Assembly: GCA_945878925.1 (NCBI GenBank)
Contig: CAMDXE010000009.1
Span: forward strand, 1 to 32,770
Length of the DNA stretch: 32,770 bases
Direction of reading: 5' to 3'
Source of the DNA: Chitinophaga pinensis
GTDB lineage: Bacteria; Bacteroidota; Bacteroidia; NS11-12g; UBA9320
The notes under the pieces were generated by a model. The model was not told where the DNA came from and did not search any database. It was given only the letters and a program-made list of their open reading frames with translations. Shown one piece after another: positions 19,028-28,005 of this stretch; the first letter of the stretch is position 1, and each line of letters begins with the position of its first letter. The position numbers and the translations under genes were made by a program.

Positions 19028-20080
19028 ATGAAAAAATACCAAATTATCATTTACGGCTCCTACGGCTATACCGGAGAATTAATTGCAGAAGAAAGTTTAT
19101 CTAAAAATCTTACAGTTTTATTGGCAGGCAGAAATGAACAAAAACTCAAAAGTCAATCTAAAAAAACCGCTTACCCTTTCAAGGCTATTGACTTGAGCAA
19201 TCCTAAGGAATTAGTAGAATTATTAAAACTAGGAGAAGTTGTGATGAATGCTGCAGGTCCTTTTAAAAATACAGCAACTCAAATGATAAATGCGTGCATC
19301 GAAGCAGGCGTTCATTATCTAGACATCAATGGCGATGTTGACGTTTTTGAAAGCATAAAAACCTTTGACAAAAAAGCGCAATTGGCCAATATAATGCTAA
19401 TGCCCGGCATAGGGTTTGATGTAGTTCCCACCGATTGCTTGGCTGTTCACTTAAAAAATAAAATGCCTGACGCCACGCGTTTAAAAATTGCCTTTGCTAC
19501 CATTGGAAGTTCAGTTTCGCATGGGACGGCTACTACCGTAGCAAGCCGTTTGGGCGAAAAGGCTTTGGTTAGGATTGATGGAAAACTCACTCCTATTGCC
19601 TTAGGCAAAAATGGCTTGTGGGTTGATTTTGGTGAAAAACGTTTATTTACAATGAGCATTCCATGGGGCGACTTAAGTACTGCTTATGAAAGCACTGCTA
19701 TTCCAAATATTGAATCGTATATAGGCGTTAAACCAAAAGTTTATAGATTATTAAAATTTCAAGGACTCATTAATTGGATGTTGCGAACCCATGTAGTTAG
19801 AATGTTAATTCAGAGACGAATTGATAAGAAACCAGCTGGCCCCAACTTCGAACAACGAAAAAAATCCTATTGCTATGTGTGGGCCGAAGTAAGTAATGAG
19901 CGCGGCCAACGCCTTTCCATCCGAATTAAAACCCCCGAAGCCTACAACTTAACTGCCACTGCCAGTTTATTAATTGCGGGAAAAATATTGGGAGGCCAAT
20001 TCGCCACAGGGTTTCAAACCCCTGCAAAAATGTATGGCGAAAAATTGGTATTTGAAATTGAAGGGGTGAAGGAAATTTGA
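19028..20080 (+). CDS. Saccharopine dehydrogenase NADP-binding-family protein
   Basis: IIIYGSYGYTGELIAEESLSKNLTVLLAGRNEQKL Rossmann start; VMNAAGPFKNTATQMINACIEAGVHYLDINGD; MPGIGFDVVPTDCLA. Confidence 0.88.
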   Translation: MKKYQIIIYGSYGYTGELIAEESLSKNLTVLLAGRNEQKLKSQSKKTAYPFKAIDLSNPKELVELLKLGEVVMNAAGPFKNTATQMINACIEAGVHYLDINGDVDVFESIKTFDKKAQLANIMLMPGIGFDVVPTDCLAVHLKNKMPDATRLKIAFATIGSSVSHGTATTVASRLGEKALVRIDGKLTPIALGKNGLWVDFGEKRLFTMSIPWGDLSTAYESTAIPNIESYIGVKPKVYRLLKFQGLINWMLRTHVVRMLIQRRIDKKPAGPNFEQRKKSYCYVWAEVSNERGQRLSIRIKTPEAYNLTATASLLIAGKILGGQFATGFQTPAKMYGEKLVFEIEGVKEI

Positions 20081-20128
20081 CACTATTGGCATAAGAATAA
20101 AATATTTTTATCATAAAATTATTTTTCC

Positions 20129-20136
20129 TACTTTTG
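20129..20136 (+). promoter_or_regulatory. -7 element TACTTTTG for the HigB-HigA module
   Basis: TAnnTTTG match about 27 nt before the expected HigB N-terminus. Confidence 0.55.
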
Positions 20137-20162
20137 ACGTAAGTATTATTAAAATTGATACA

Positions 20163-20444
20163 AGGATAATTTCCTTTGGCTCCAAAGACACCAAATTAAT
20201 TTGGGAACAAGAAAGAGTTAAGGGGCTTTCAATAGATATTCAGGAAATAGGAAGAAGGAAATTAAGAATGTTAAATAACTCTCAAACTATTGCAGATTTA
20301 CAAATACCACCTTCTAATAGATTAGAAAAATTAAAAGGTGATTTGAAGGAATTTTATTCTATAAGAATTAATAATCAATGGCGAATAATTTTCAAATGGA
20401 ATAATGGAATTGCTTCAGAAGTAAAAATTATAGATTATCACTAA
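20163..20444 (+). pseudogene. higB: HigB-family toxin reading frame with no canonical start codon
   Basis: Hand translation: (R)IISFGSKDTKLIWEQERVKGLSIDIQEIGRRKLRMLNNSQTIADLQIPPSNRLEKLKGDLKEFYSIRINNQWRIIFKWNNGIASEVKIIDYH*. Frame open from 20070 with no ATG/GTG/TTG before 20268. Confidence 0.8.
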
Positions 20445-20455
20445 AAGTAAAAAAA

Positions 20456-20755
20456 ATGAAAACGCTAAAAAATATTCATCCAGGAGAAATATTAAATGAA
20501 GAATTTCTTATTCCCCTGTCTATAACCTCTTATAAGCTATCAAAAGATATTGGAATTCCTCAATCCCGGGTTTCTGAAATTATTAAAGGCAATAGGCGTG
20601 TAACGGCAGATACAGCTTTGCGTTTGTCAAAATACTTTGGCAATTCAGCAAAATTCTGGCTTGGCCTACAGGATGATTACGATATTGAAGAACAGCAGCA
20701 ATCTAAATTTAAAGATTTAGAGGCCATTATTCATTTTGATTATAATGCCGCTTAA
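20456..20755 (+). CDS. higA: HigA-family antitoxin (XRE HTH)
   Basis: NIHPGEILNEEFLIPLSITSYKLSKDIGIPQSRVSEIIKGNRRVTADTALRLSKYFGNSAKFWLGLQDDYDIE. Confidence 0.92.
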   Translation: MKTLKNIHPGEILNEEFLIPLSITSYKLSKDIGIPQSRVSEIIKGNRRVTADTALRLSKYFGNSAKFWLGLQDDYDIEEQQQSKFKDLEAIIHFDYNAA

Positions 20756-20771
20756 AAAGCTTTAACTAAGC

Positions 20772-20799
20772 AATTCCTAATTCGTAATTCCTAATTCAT
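20772..20799 (+). repeat. Two tandem copies of a 14-bp unit AATTCCTAATTC(G/A)T
   Basis: AATTCCTAATTCGT AATTCCTAATTCAT. Confidence 0.8.
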
Positions 20800-20840
20800 A
20801 AATCTTTCCCCCTACCCTATTTTTCAATCCTAAAAGTATC

Positions 20841-20848
20841 TACTTTTG
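20841..20848 (+). promoter_or_regulatory. -7 element TACTTTTG for uvrA
   Basis: TAnnTTTG match overlapping the TTG start used by the ORF track. Confidence 0.6.
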
Positions 20849-20863
20849 CAGATTCGTAAAAAA

Positions 20864-23782
20864 GTGGCAGACATTCAAAGGCAAAAAGGTGCAGAAAGCG
20901 AGAATCTTTCTATAAAAACAGATTTTCAAAACCAAATTTCACAAAATGTGATTGATTTAGAGCATCCATCAATTGATGTGATTGGGGCTCGCGAACACAA
21001 TCTAAAAAATATTACCCTTTCGTTTCCTCGTAATAGCCTTATTGTTTTTACAGGTTTAAGCGGCAGTGGAAAATCTTCCTTGGCCTTCGATACCATTTAT
21101 GCCGAAGGTCAGCGACGGTATATGGAAAGCTTTTCGGCTTATGCTCGTCAGTTTATTGGCGAAATGAAGCGGCCCGATGTCGATAAAATTGATGGCTTAA
21201 GTCCGGTTATAAGCATCGAGCAAAAAACAGTTAACAAAAACCCAAGGAGTACTGTTGGAACCATTACCGAGATATACGATTTTTTAAGGCTGCTTTTTGC
21301 CCGGGCTGGCGAAGCCTATTCCTACATATCGGGCGAAAAAATGGTTAAGTTTACCGAAGAGCAGATAATTGATACCATTTTAAATAAATTCACCTCAAAA
21401 CGAACTGTTTTTTTAGCCCCAATGGTAAAAGGCAGAAAAGGACATTACCGCGAACTGTTTGAGCAAATAATAAAGATGGGCTATAGCAAGGTGCGCATCG
21501 ACAATGTAATGTCCGAAATAAAACCTGCCATGCAATTGGATCGATACAAAATTCACGATATTGAAATTGTCATCGACCGCATCGAACCCGATAACGAAAA
21601 CAAAACCCGCATTACCGAGTCGGTCAGAACGGCACTAAAAGTAGGCAAAGGCGTGATGATGGTTTGGGATATTGAAGACAACAAAACCCACCATTTTAGT
21701 CGGTTTTTGATGGATTCGATAAGCGGCTTAAGCTATGCCGAACCGCAGCCCAATTCATTTTCATTCAATTCGCCTTATGGCGCCTGTTCGAAATGCGATG
21801 GCTTAGGTACAATATCGGATATCGAAATCGACGTTATTATTCCCGACAAACGCAAAAGCATTAATAAGGGAGGTATTTTACCCTTGGGCGAAATGCGCGA
21901 AAACTATACATTTAGTCAGCTTCGAGCCATAGCCAAAAAGTATAAATTTAGCCTGGCCGACCCTATTGAGAATATTTCGGAAGAGGCCTTAGATATAATA
22001 CTGCATGGCAGCGACGAAAAATTTGAAGTTGAATACACCTATAGCAGCGGAGCTAAGCAAACCTTTCAGTCGGTTTTTAAAGGCATATGCAACATGCTTA
22101 TAAATTCGTATAATGAAAAAGGAACCGATGCCATGGACGAATGGGCCGAAGAATACATGAGCATGATTTCGTGTCCTTTATGCCATGGAGCCCGCCTAAA
22201 TCAAGAAGCGCTGCATTTCAAAATAGGCGGCAAAAACATCTCCGATTTAAGCCGAATGAATATTGGCGAATTAAATGAGTGGCTTCTATCGGCCCATACC
22301 CAATTAAGCGAACGACAAATTATAATTGGTTCCGAAATTATTAAAGAAATATTGGCGCGTTTAAGTTTTCTATTGGGCGTAGGGTTGGAATATTTAAGCA
22401 TCGACAATCCCGCTCGAACTTTAAGCGGAGGCGAAGCACAGCGCATTCGCCTGGCCACACAAATTGGCTCTAAACTAGAAGAAGTTTTATACATTTTGGA
22501 CGAACCGAGCATAGGCTTACATCCAAGAGACAATGAAAAATTAATTGATTCGCTAAAAGCCTTACGTGAGGTTGGCAATACGGTACTGGTGGTTGAGCAC
22601 GACAAAGATATGATGATGCAAAGCGACTATATTGTAGATATTGGACCTAAAGCAGGAAAACACGGAGGGCAAATTGTTTTTGCGGGCACGGCTAAAGAGT
22701 TTATTCAATCCGATACCCTAACAGCAGGTTATATCAATGGGCATCTAAAAATAGATATTCCTAAAAAACGTCGGACAGGAAATGGCAAATTTTTGGAGCT
22801 AAGCGGCTGCAGTGGAAATAACTTAAAAAATGTGGATGTAAAAATTCCTTTAGGTTTATTTATAGGTATTACGGGCGTTTCGGGAAGCGGAAAATCATCG
22901 TTGATAAACGAAACCTTGCACCCAATTTTAGGGCATTACGTTTACAAATCGCATAAAAAACCACTGCCTTACACAACAGTAAAAGGGTTAGAGAATATTG
23001 ATAAGGTCATAAAAATAGATCAATCGCCCATTGGCCGAACACCCCGAAGCAACCCCGCTACCTATGTTGGTTTTTTTACAGATATTCGAAATCTGTACGC
23101 CGAGCTTCCCGAATCAAAAATAAGAGGGTATAAACCGGGGCGTTTTTCGTTTAATGTAAAAGGTGGCCGTTGCGAAACCTGCCAAGGTGGAGGAATGCGC
23201 GTTATTGAAATGAATTTTTTGCCCGATGTAGAAGTCCCTTGTGAAAGCTGTATGGCTAAACGCTATAACCGCGAAACTCTCGAAATTAGATACAAAGGAA
23301 AATCAATAAGCGATGTATTGAATATGGAAGTTGACGAAGCCGTTGATTTCTTTGAACTCATCCCTAGTATATACCGAAAAATTAAAGCCCTTCACGATTC
23401 GGGATTGGGCTATATTACCTTGGGGCAAAGCAGTACAACCATAAGCGGCGGTGAAGCACAGCGCGTAAAAATTGCAACCGAATTATCAAAAATTGGAACG
23501 GGCAGTACCATCTATATCCTTGACGAACCCACTACAGGATTGCACTTTGAAGACATTAAAAATCTGCTAGGCCTCTTAAACCAATTTGTAGAAAAAGGAA
23601 ATTCAGTTTTGGTTATCGAACACAATTTAGATGTTATTAAGGTTACCGATTATATTATCGACCTCGGGCCCGAAGGTGGAAAAGGAGGAGGACAGATTAT
23701 GGCCACTGGCACCCCTGAACAAATTGCAGCAAATATGAAGAGTTTAACTGGAAAATTTCTTGCCCAAGAATTAATTGCATAA
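20864..23782 (+). CDS. uvrA: Excinuclease ABC subunit A (GTG start proposed; ORF track starts at TTG 20846)
   Basis: Two ABC ATPase halves: FTGLSGSGKSSLAFDTIYAEGQRRYMESFSAYARQF, ARTLSGGEAQRIRLATQIGS, ITGVSGSGKSSLINETL, CETCQGGG, TISGGEAQRVKIATEL. Confidence 0.97.
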   Translation: MADIQRQKGAESENLSIKTDFQNQISQNVIDLEHPSIDVIGAREHNLKNITLSFPRNSLIVFTGLSGSGKSSLAFDTIYAEGQRRYMESFSAYARQFIGEMKRPDVDKIDGLSPVISIEQKTVNKNPRSTVGTITEIYDFLRLLFARAGEAYSYISGEKMVKFTEEQIIDTILNKFTSKRTVFLAPMVKGRKGHYRELFEQIIKMGYSKVRIDNVMSEIKPAMQLDRYKIHDIEIVIDRIEPDNENKTRITESVRTALKVGKGVMMVWDIEDNKTHHFSRFLMDSISGLSYAEPQPNSFSFNSPYGACSKCDGLGTISDIEIDVIIPDKRKSINKGGILPLGEMRENYTFSQLRAIAKKYKFSLADPIENISEEALDIILHGSDEKFEVEYTYSSGAKQTFQSVFKGICNMLINSYNEKGTDAMDEWAEEYMSMISCPLCHGARLNQEALHFKIGGKNISDLSRMNIGELNEWLLSAHTQLSERQIIIGSEIIKEILARLSFLLGVGLEYLSIDNPARTLSGGEAQRIRLATQIGSKLEEVLYILDEPSIGLHPRDNEKLIDSLKALREVGNTVLVVEHDKDMMMQSDYIVDIGPKAGKHGGQIVFAGTAKEFIQSDTLTAGYINGHLKIDIPKKRRTGNGKFLELSGCSGNNLKNVDVKIPLGLFIGITGVSGSGKSSLINETLHPILGHYVYKSHKKPLPYTTVKGLENIDKVIKIDQSPIGRTPRSNPATYVGFFTDIRNLYAELPESKIRGYKPGRFSFNVKGGRCETCQGGGMRVIEMNFLPDVEVPCESCMAKRYNRETLEIRYKGKSISDVLNMEVDEAVDFFELIPSIYRKIKALHDSGLGYITLGQSSTTISGGEAQRVKIATELSKIGTGSTIYILDEPTTGLHFEDIKNLLGLLNQFVEKGNSVLVIEHNLDVIKVTDYIIDLGPEGGKGGGQIMATGTPEQIAANMKSLTGKFLAQELIA

Positions 23783-23863
23783 ACTTTGCTTCCCTTAAAA
23801 TTATAAAATGAACGAATTGCTTTGAAGTATCAAATCTTTTAATCACTTTTGCCAAAAAAAAAC

Positions 23864-24394
23864 ATGAAATACACCTCGCTTTTTATTATTCTACTCTGCC
23901 TAAATGCCTTTGTATTTAATTCGTGTAAAGACGAAAAAATTGATCCCATAGAAAAAACAAATACCGAAAAATTAGCAGGAAACAATTGGCTATTGGTAAA
24001 AGCTACCTTCAACCCTCCACTTGTTACCACTATCGGAACTCAAAATCTAACCTTTTATAGTTTATTCGAAATCCCCTTAATTGATACCTGTCAAAAAGAC
24101 AATTTAATAATCTTTAATGCCGATGGAACTATGACCATTGACAATGGAAATTTGAAATGTGGAACCGAACCCCAAACGGCCAAAGATGGCAATTGGAAAT
24201 TTATAACCAACGAAACCCAAATAGAAATAACCAACTCGGCCTACTTTAGTTTAATTAGTGCCAACAAAGTTATTTTGGACAAGGTTGTTTTAAGCGATAC
24301 CGAAATGAAAGGCGAAACCGATTATATTTTTATTAATCCCATTACCCAAATCCAAACTACGTCGAAGCTTAATTTTACATTTTCAAAAAAATAG
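23864..24394 (+). CDS. Putative lipoprotein, lipocalin-like fold (ATG start proposed; ORF track uses TTG 23849)
   Basis: MKYTSLFIILLCLNAFVFNSCKD lipobox; NNWLLVKATF ... GNWKFITNETQIEI. Confidence 0.65.
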   Translation: MKYTSLFIILLCLNAFVFNSCKDEKIDPIEKTNTEKLAGNNWLLVKATFNPPLVTTIGTQNLTFYSLFEIPLIDTCQKDNLIIFNADGTMTIDNGNLKCGTEPQTAKDGNWKFITNETQIEITNSAYFSLISANKVILDKVVLSDTEMKGETDYIFINPITQIQTTSKLNFTFSKK

Positions 24395-24635
24395 GGCATT
24401 GAAGATTATAGAAAGGTTGGGGCTAATCTCAACCCTTAACTTTCTTTAGTTATAAATAGATGAATAACTTCGAATTTTAACTTTTAGTAGGAGATAATGA
24501 AAGTTGCCAAAATAAATGCAAACGCTCTATGACTTTTAGATAATTTGCTAATAAAATATACAATATGCGAAAGTTATTTTGAATATTTTATGAAGAGATT
24601 AAGGGAATTATTTATTTTTTAGCAACAATTCAGTT

Positions 24636-25061
24636 TCAATTAGTTTTTCCTTGATATGTTGATACTACCCTTTTATTTTCCATGTCTGCGCGCAGCAGGC
24701 TAATTAGTTCATTTTTGCTTTCTATTACTAAATCCTTCTCATTCAATAACATTTTGATACTTTCATCATTATGCTCTTTATTTAAAGCTTGTCCAACACC
24801 ATAGTCAGTTATATTGCCATAATTTGAATACACATTTCCATTTTGCGGCATTACCAGATAATGAACGCTAACGTGTAGCTCTTTGGCAATACTTGACAAA
24901 TGCTTGAAATAATCCTTCCTTTCACCATTCAAAATTTTGGATAATTCCCCCTGAGTTATTCCAATGGATGTGGAAAGACTTTCCAATTTTATTCCTTTCT
25001 GCGCAATTACATTTCGTATATTGTCAAGTATCCAGTCTTTATTTGGCTCTGTAACTGTCAT
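24636..25061 (-). CDS. XRE-family helix-turn-helix transcriptional regulator
   Basis: IRNVIAQKGIKLESLSTSIGITQGELSKILNGERKDYFKHLSSIAKELHVSVHYLV. Confidence 0.85.
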   Translation of the reverse strand: MTVTEPNKDWILDNIRNVIAQKGIKLESLSTSIGITQGELSKILNGERKDYFKHLSSIAKELHVSVHYLVMPQNGNVYSNYGNITDYGVGQALNKEHNDESIKMLLNEKDLVIESKNELISLLRADMENKRVVSTYQGKTN

Positions 25062-25093
25062 AGTTCAATTTTTTAATGTTTCCAAAAATAGCA

Positions 25094-25128
25094 AGAATAT
25101 TTAATATTCTATTCCACTTCATGGAATA
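25094..25128. promoter_or_regulatory. Two abutting palindromes in the divergent promoter region
   Basis: AGAATATT-T-AATATTCT (25094-25110) and TATTCCA-CTTCA-TGGAATA (25110-25128), both perfect. Confidence 0.6.
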
Positions 25129-25183
25129 ATGTATTCCTTTGAAAATTTGCGCTTTGATAAAACCTTTGAATAAAAAAATAATT

Positions 25184-27929
25184 ATGAAAGAATTTAACAT
25201 CCTCAAACCTCTAATCTTGCTTTTTGCTCTCTTTATTTCAATCAATTCAAACGCCCGAGGGCCGCGTAAAGATTTAAACGCTGATTTTAATGATGCTCAA
25301 AGAAAAGAAATGTGCGAACTACTCGATGCATGGCTCACCACATATTTAATAACTATGCATGGAAATGATTTTGCCAGAATGCATACAACCAATGATTATT
25401 TAAGATGGCATAGAGACCATTTTATTGATTTGGAAAGATTTATTTTAGAACAAGATCCAAATGGAACCAAAGGGTATGACCAATATGTACCATTTCCTAA
25501 ATGGGATCCATCTAAGGTAATTCCTTCTTATTTCAATGGATTTGACGCCAGCGGAGGTAATTATGATAATATTTCTTCTAAATGTGGAGGAGGCAGTGGT
25601 TGCAGAACAAGAGAGGATTATAAAAATACAAATCCCGGGTATAAGTTTAACCAAAGTGGATTTTTTACAACAAGCCCGAATATTAATATACCGCTGCCAA
25701 GCCGATATAGTCCTTCCGGTACTTTATGTTCTTTTATCGGTACAGATTCTAATTGGGGAGGAAGTTCTCGAACATTTGATTTTAGCGATATGGCTGATTT
25801 TAGCGATAATCAACAGTATTTATATCATAATAGAGGCCATGTTGCTTTTGATAGGGGGGGGTACAACGATTCAACGTTCACAAATGGGTACTTTAGGCCC
25901 GAACCGCGCAGCTGCCGTCTTTTTATTCTGGGCTTGGCATGCATGGATTGATGATATGTGGTGGAGCTGGGATGCCTGCCACAGGCAGAATAATGGAACA
26001 ACTATTATTGATGCTTATGACCTGGCCACTGGTATTACGATTCCCTCAGGAACTACAGTAACCTGGAATACGGCTGGTAATGTAAAAAAAATACAGGGTA
26101 AGGTAATCGTAGAACCCGGTGCAATCCTGGTAATTGAAAATGGACAAATTGTGGAGATGCTAGATGATTATTATACCGATCAAGCCTGTGGATTTGAAGT
26201 AAGGGCCGGCACCGGCGGACTCATGGGTGGCATTTTACTTATAAGAACCGGTGCTATACTAAGAGGTATCACATCTATGGGGCTTCATAAAACATCAGGC
26301 TTAGGAGCCAATAAAAGCACAGATAAGAATACAGGACTTGATATTTACCCTGATGCAAAAGTTTTTTACCTCTCACAATGGCCGGGAATTGTGGTAAAAG
26401 GTGATGCTACAAAGGATGCATTGAGTTCCATTCAGGGGATGGTAATGATTGATGGCAGTTCAGGTACTGTATTAATTCAAAATGCAAAAACCGCAATTAC
26501 TTCTGAAAATGGTGGCAGAATTACCTGTACGAAAGGAATTTTTAGGAATTGTTCTACGGCTATCGAACTTAAGCCTTATTTAAGTCCTTCCGATAATGAA
26601 GTAAGCGGTTCAAATTTTACCGAAACAACTTTTGAAGTAAATGATCATATTTCGCGATACTTTACAAACGATAATATGTATATGCATTACAATCATGATT
26701 TTCATGATGTAATCCTTGTAAAGATGACAAGAGTTAGAGGGGTAGATTTTGCCGGATGTAAATTTTTGAATAATGATTTACATATTTATGCCGTAGGCCA
26801 TAACAATACCCGGGGCACAGGCATCAAAAGTATTGAAAGCAGCTACGCCTTACATAAAAATGGTTTGGGTACGATGAACTCTCAAACCGGCTGTCCTGAA
26901 TTTGCAGGCTCAATTCAATGTGAGTTTCAAAACTTATCGTTTGGTATTGATGCTACGGTAGCCTCTGGCACTTCAGTCCGAAATGAAATCGGGATACAAC
27001 AAACAATATTTACCAATATACATGATGCAGTTTCAACAAATGCAATTGATAATTTAAAAATTTTTGGGTCCACATTCAGTTATGATATTGCAAATGCTAA
27101 GTTCCCACCAGGAGTTCCCGGCTCACACATGCATTTTATAAATACAAGCCAAAACCATCAAAATATAATTTTTGATAACACTTTAACAAGTAATGAACCT
27201 ACTGGAACTTTTGTTTCTATATTTTGCTCTTCCCTTACACATGAATTTTCCAAAGTTCAGAAAAATCATTTTTTTGGTACCTCAATAGCGCCATCAGATG
27301 CAATAGGTGTTGAAGTAAATGGAAATAACTTACAAACGGATATAAAATGCAATGATTTTTATCAACGCTTTAATGCTTGCATCTTGAATAGAGGAGTATT
27401 AAAAACCCAGGGTAGTTCCTTATTATCGGCAGGTAATCGTTTTATTACTGACGCTTACCCGGCCTGTACAATAGACCCTGAGCAACATTTGAAAAATGAT
27501 TTTGGCGCAGGTGCTTTCACCTATTTTTATAAGTCAGCGATTCTTAATGAAGAGCCAACATGTGCTACCTCAACAATTATTACAACTGATATTGGTCTGT
27601 TGGGTATTTCTCCAAATGATGTCAATCAGGAAAGTGCAAAACTTTGTGAGTTAAACTGCCTTGGCAGAGGTTTAAGTGTTCGTACACCGGAACAAAAATC
27701 CATGCTTAAAATTTATCCGAATCCTGCCAATACCAAATTTACTATCGAAGTACTAACCCCTGTTGGCACTCTTAAACTTTATGATGCCATTGGTAAATTG
27801 GTTTGGACCCAGTATATCGAATCCACCTTTACAGAAGTGGATGTATCCCAATATCCCAAAGGCATTTATCAGGTGGTGCTGGAACAAAAAGGGATAATTA
27901 ACACCGCTCAAAAATTGATAGTGAAATAA
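25184..27929 (+). pseudogene. T9SS-secreted tyrosinase-like (CuA/CuB) + beta-helix protein, split by a frameshift at an 8-G tract (track ORFs 25139-25951 and 25536-27929)
   Basis: CuA motif RWHRDHFIDLERFI; CuB HNRGHVAFDRGG | TTIQRSQMGTLGPNRAAAVFLFWAWHAWIDDMWW lies across two frames; C-terminal T9SS domain IYPNPANTKFTIEV...YDAIGKLVWTQ...YPKGIYQVVLEQ...QKLIVK. Confidence 0.8.
25854..25861 (+). repeat. Homopolymer run of 8 G at the frameshift point
   Basis: GATAGGGGGGGGTACAACG; removing one G joins the two frames. Confidence 0.9.
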
Positions 27930-28005
27930 TTAATAAATATAAACTTAAATTTGTGTAGAGTATGCAATTTTTAGCTTGCTCTGCACTTTATCATAAAAAA
28001 AACAA

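Noticed and set aside
20079-20097. GACACTATTGGCATAAGAA before higB resembles GACACTATTGGTATGAGAA at the HEPN breakpoint (minus strand near 32640), 17/19 by eye
   Set aside because: In the HEPN copy the bases encode the expected D-T-I-G-M-R-N residues, so the similarity may be chance; two short sites are not enough to claim a mobile-element end.
20772-20799. 14-bp tandem duplication upstream of uvrA as a regulatory repeat
   Set aside because: Only two units, low complexity, and resembling common intergenic AATTCCTAATTC filler; no functional link visible.
25536-25850. N-terminal ~105 aa of track ORF 25536-27929 (MDLTPAEVIMIIFLLNVEE...)
   Set aside because: Out-of-frame read-through of the tyrosinase-like coding region; the real protein joins from the other frame at the G tract.
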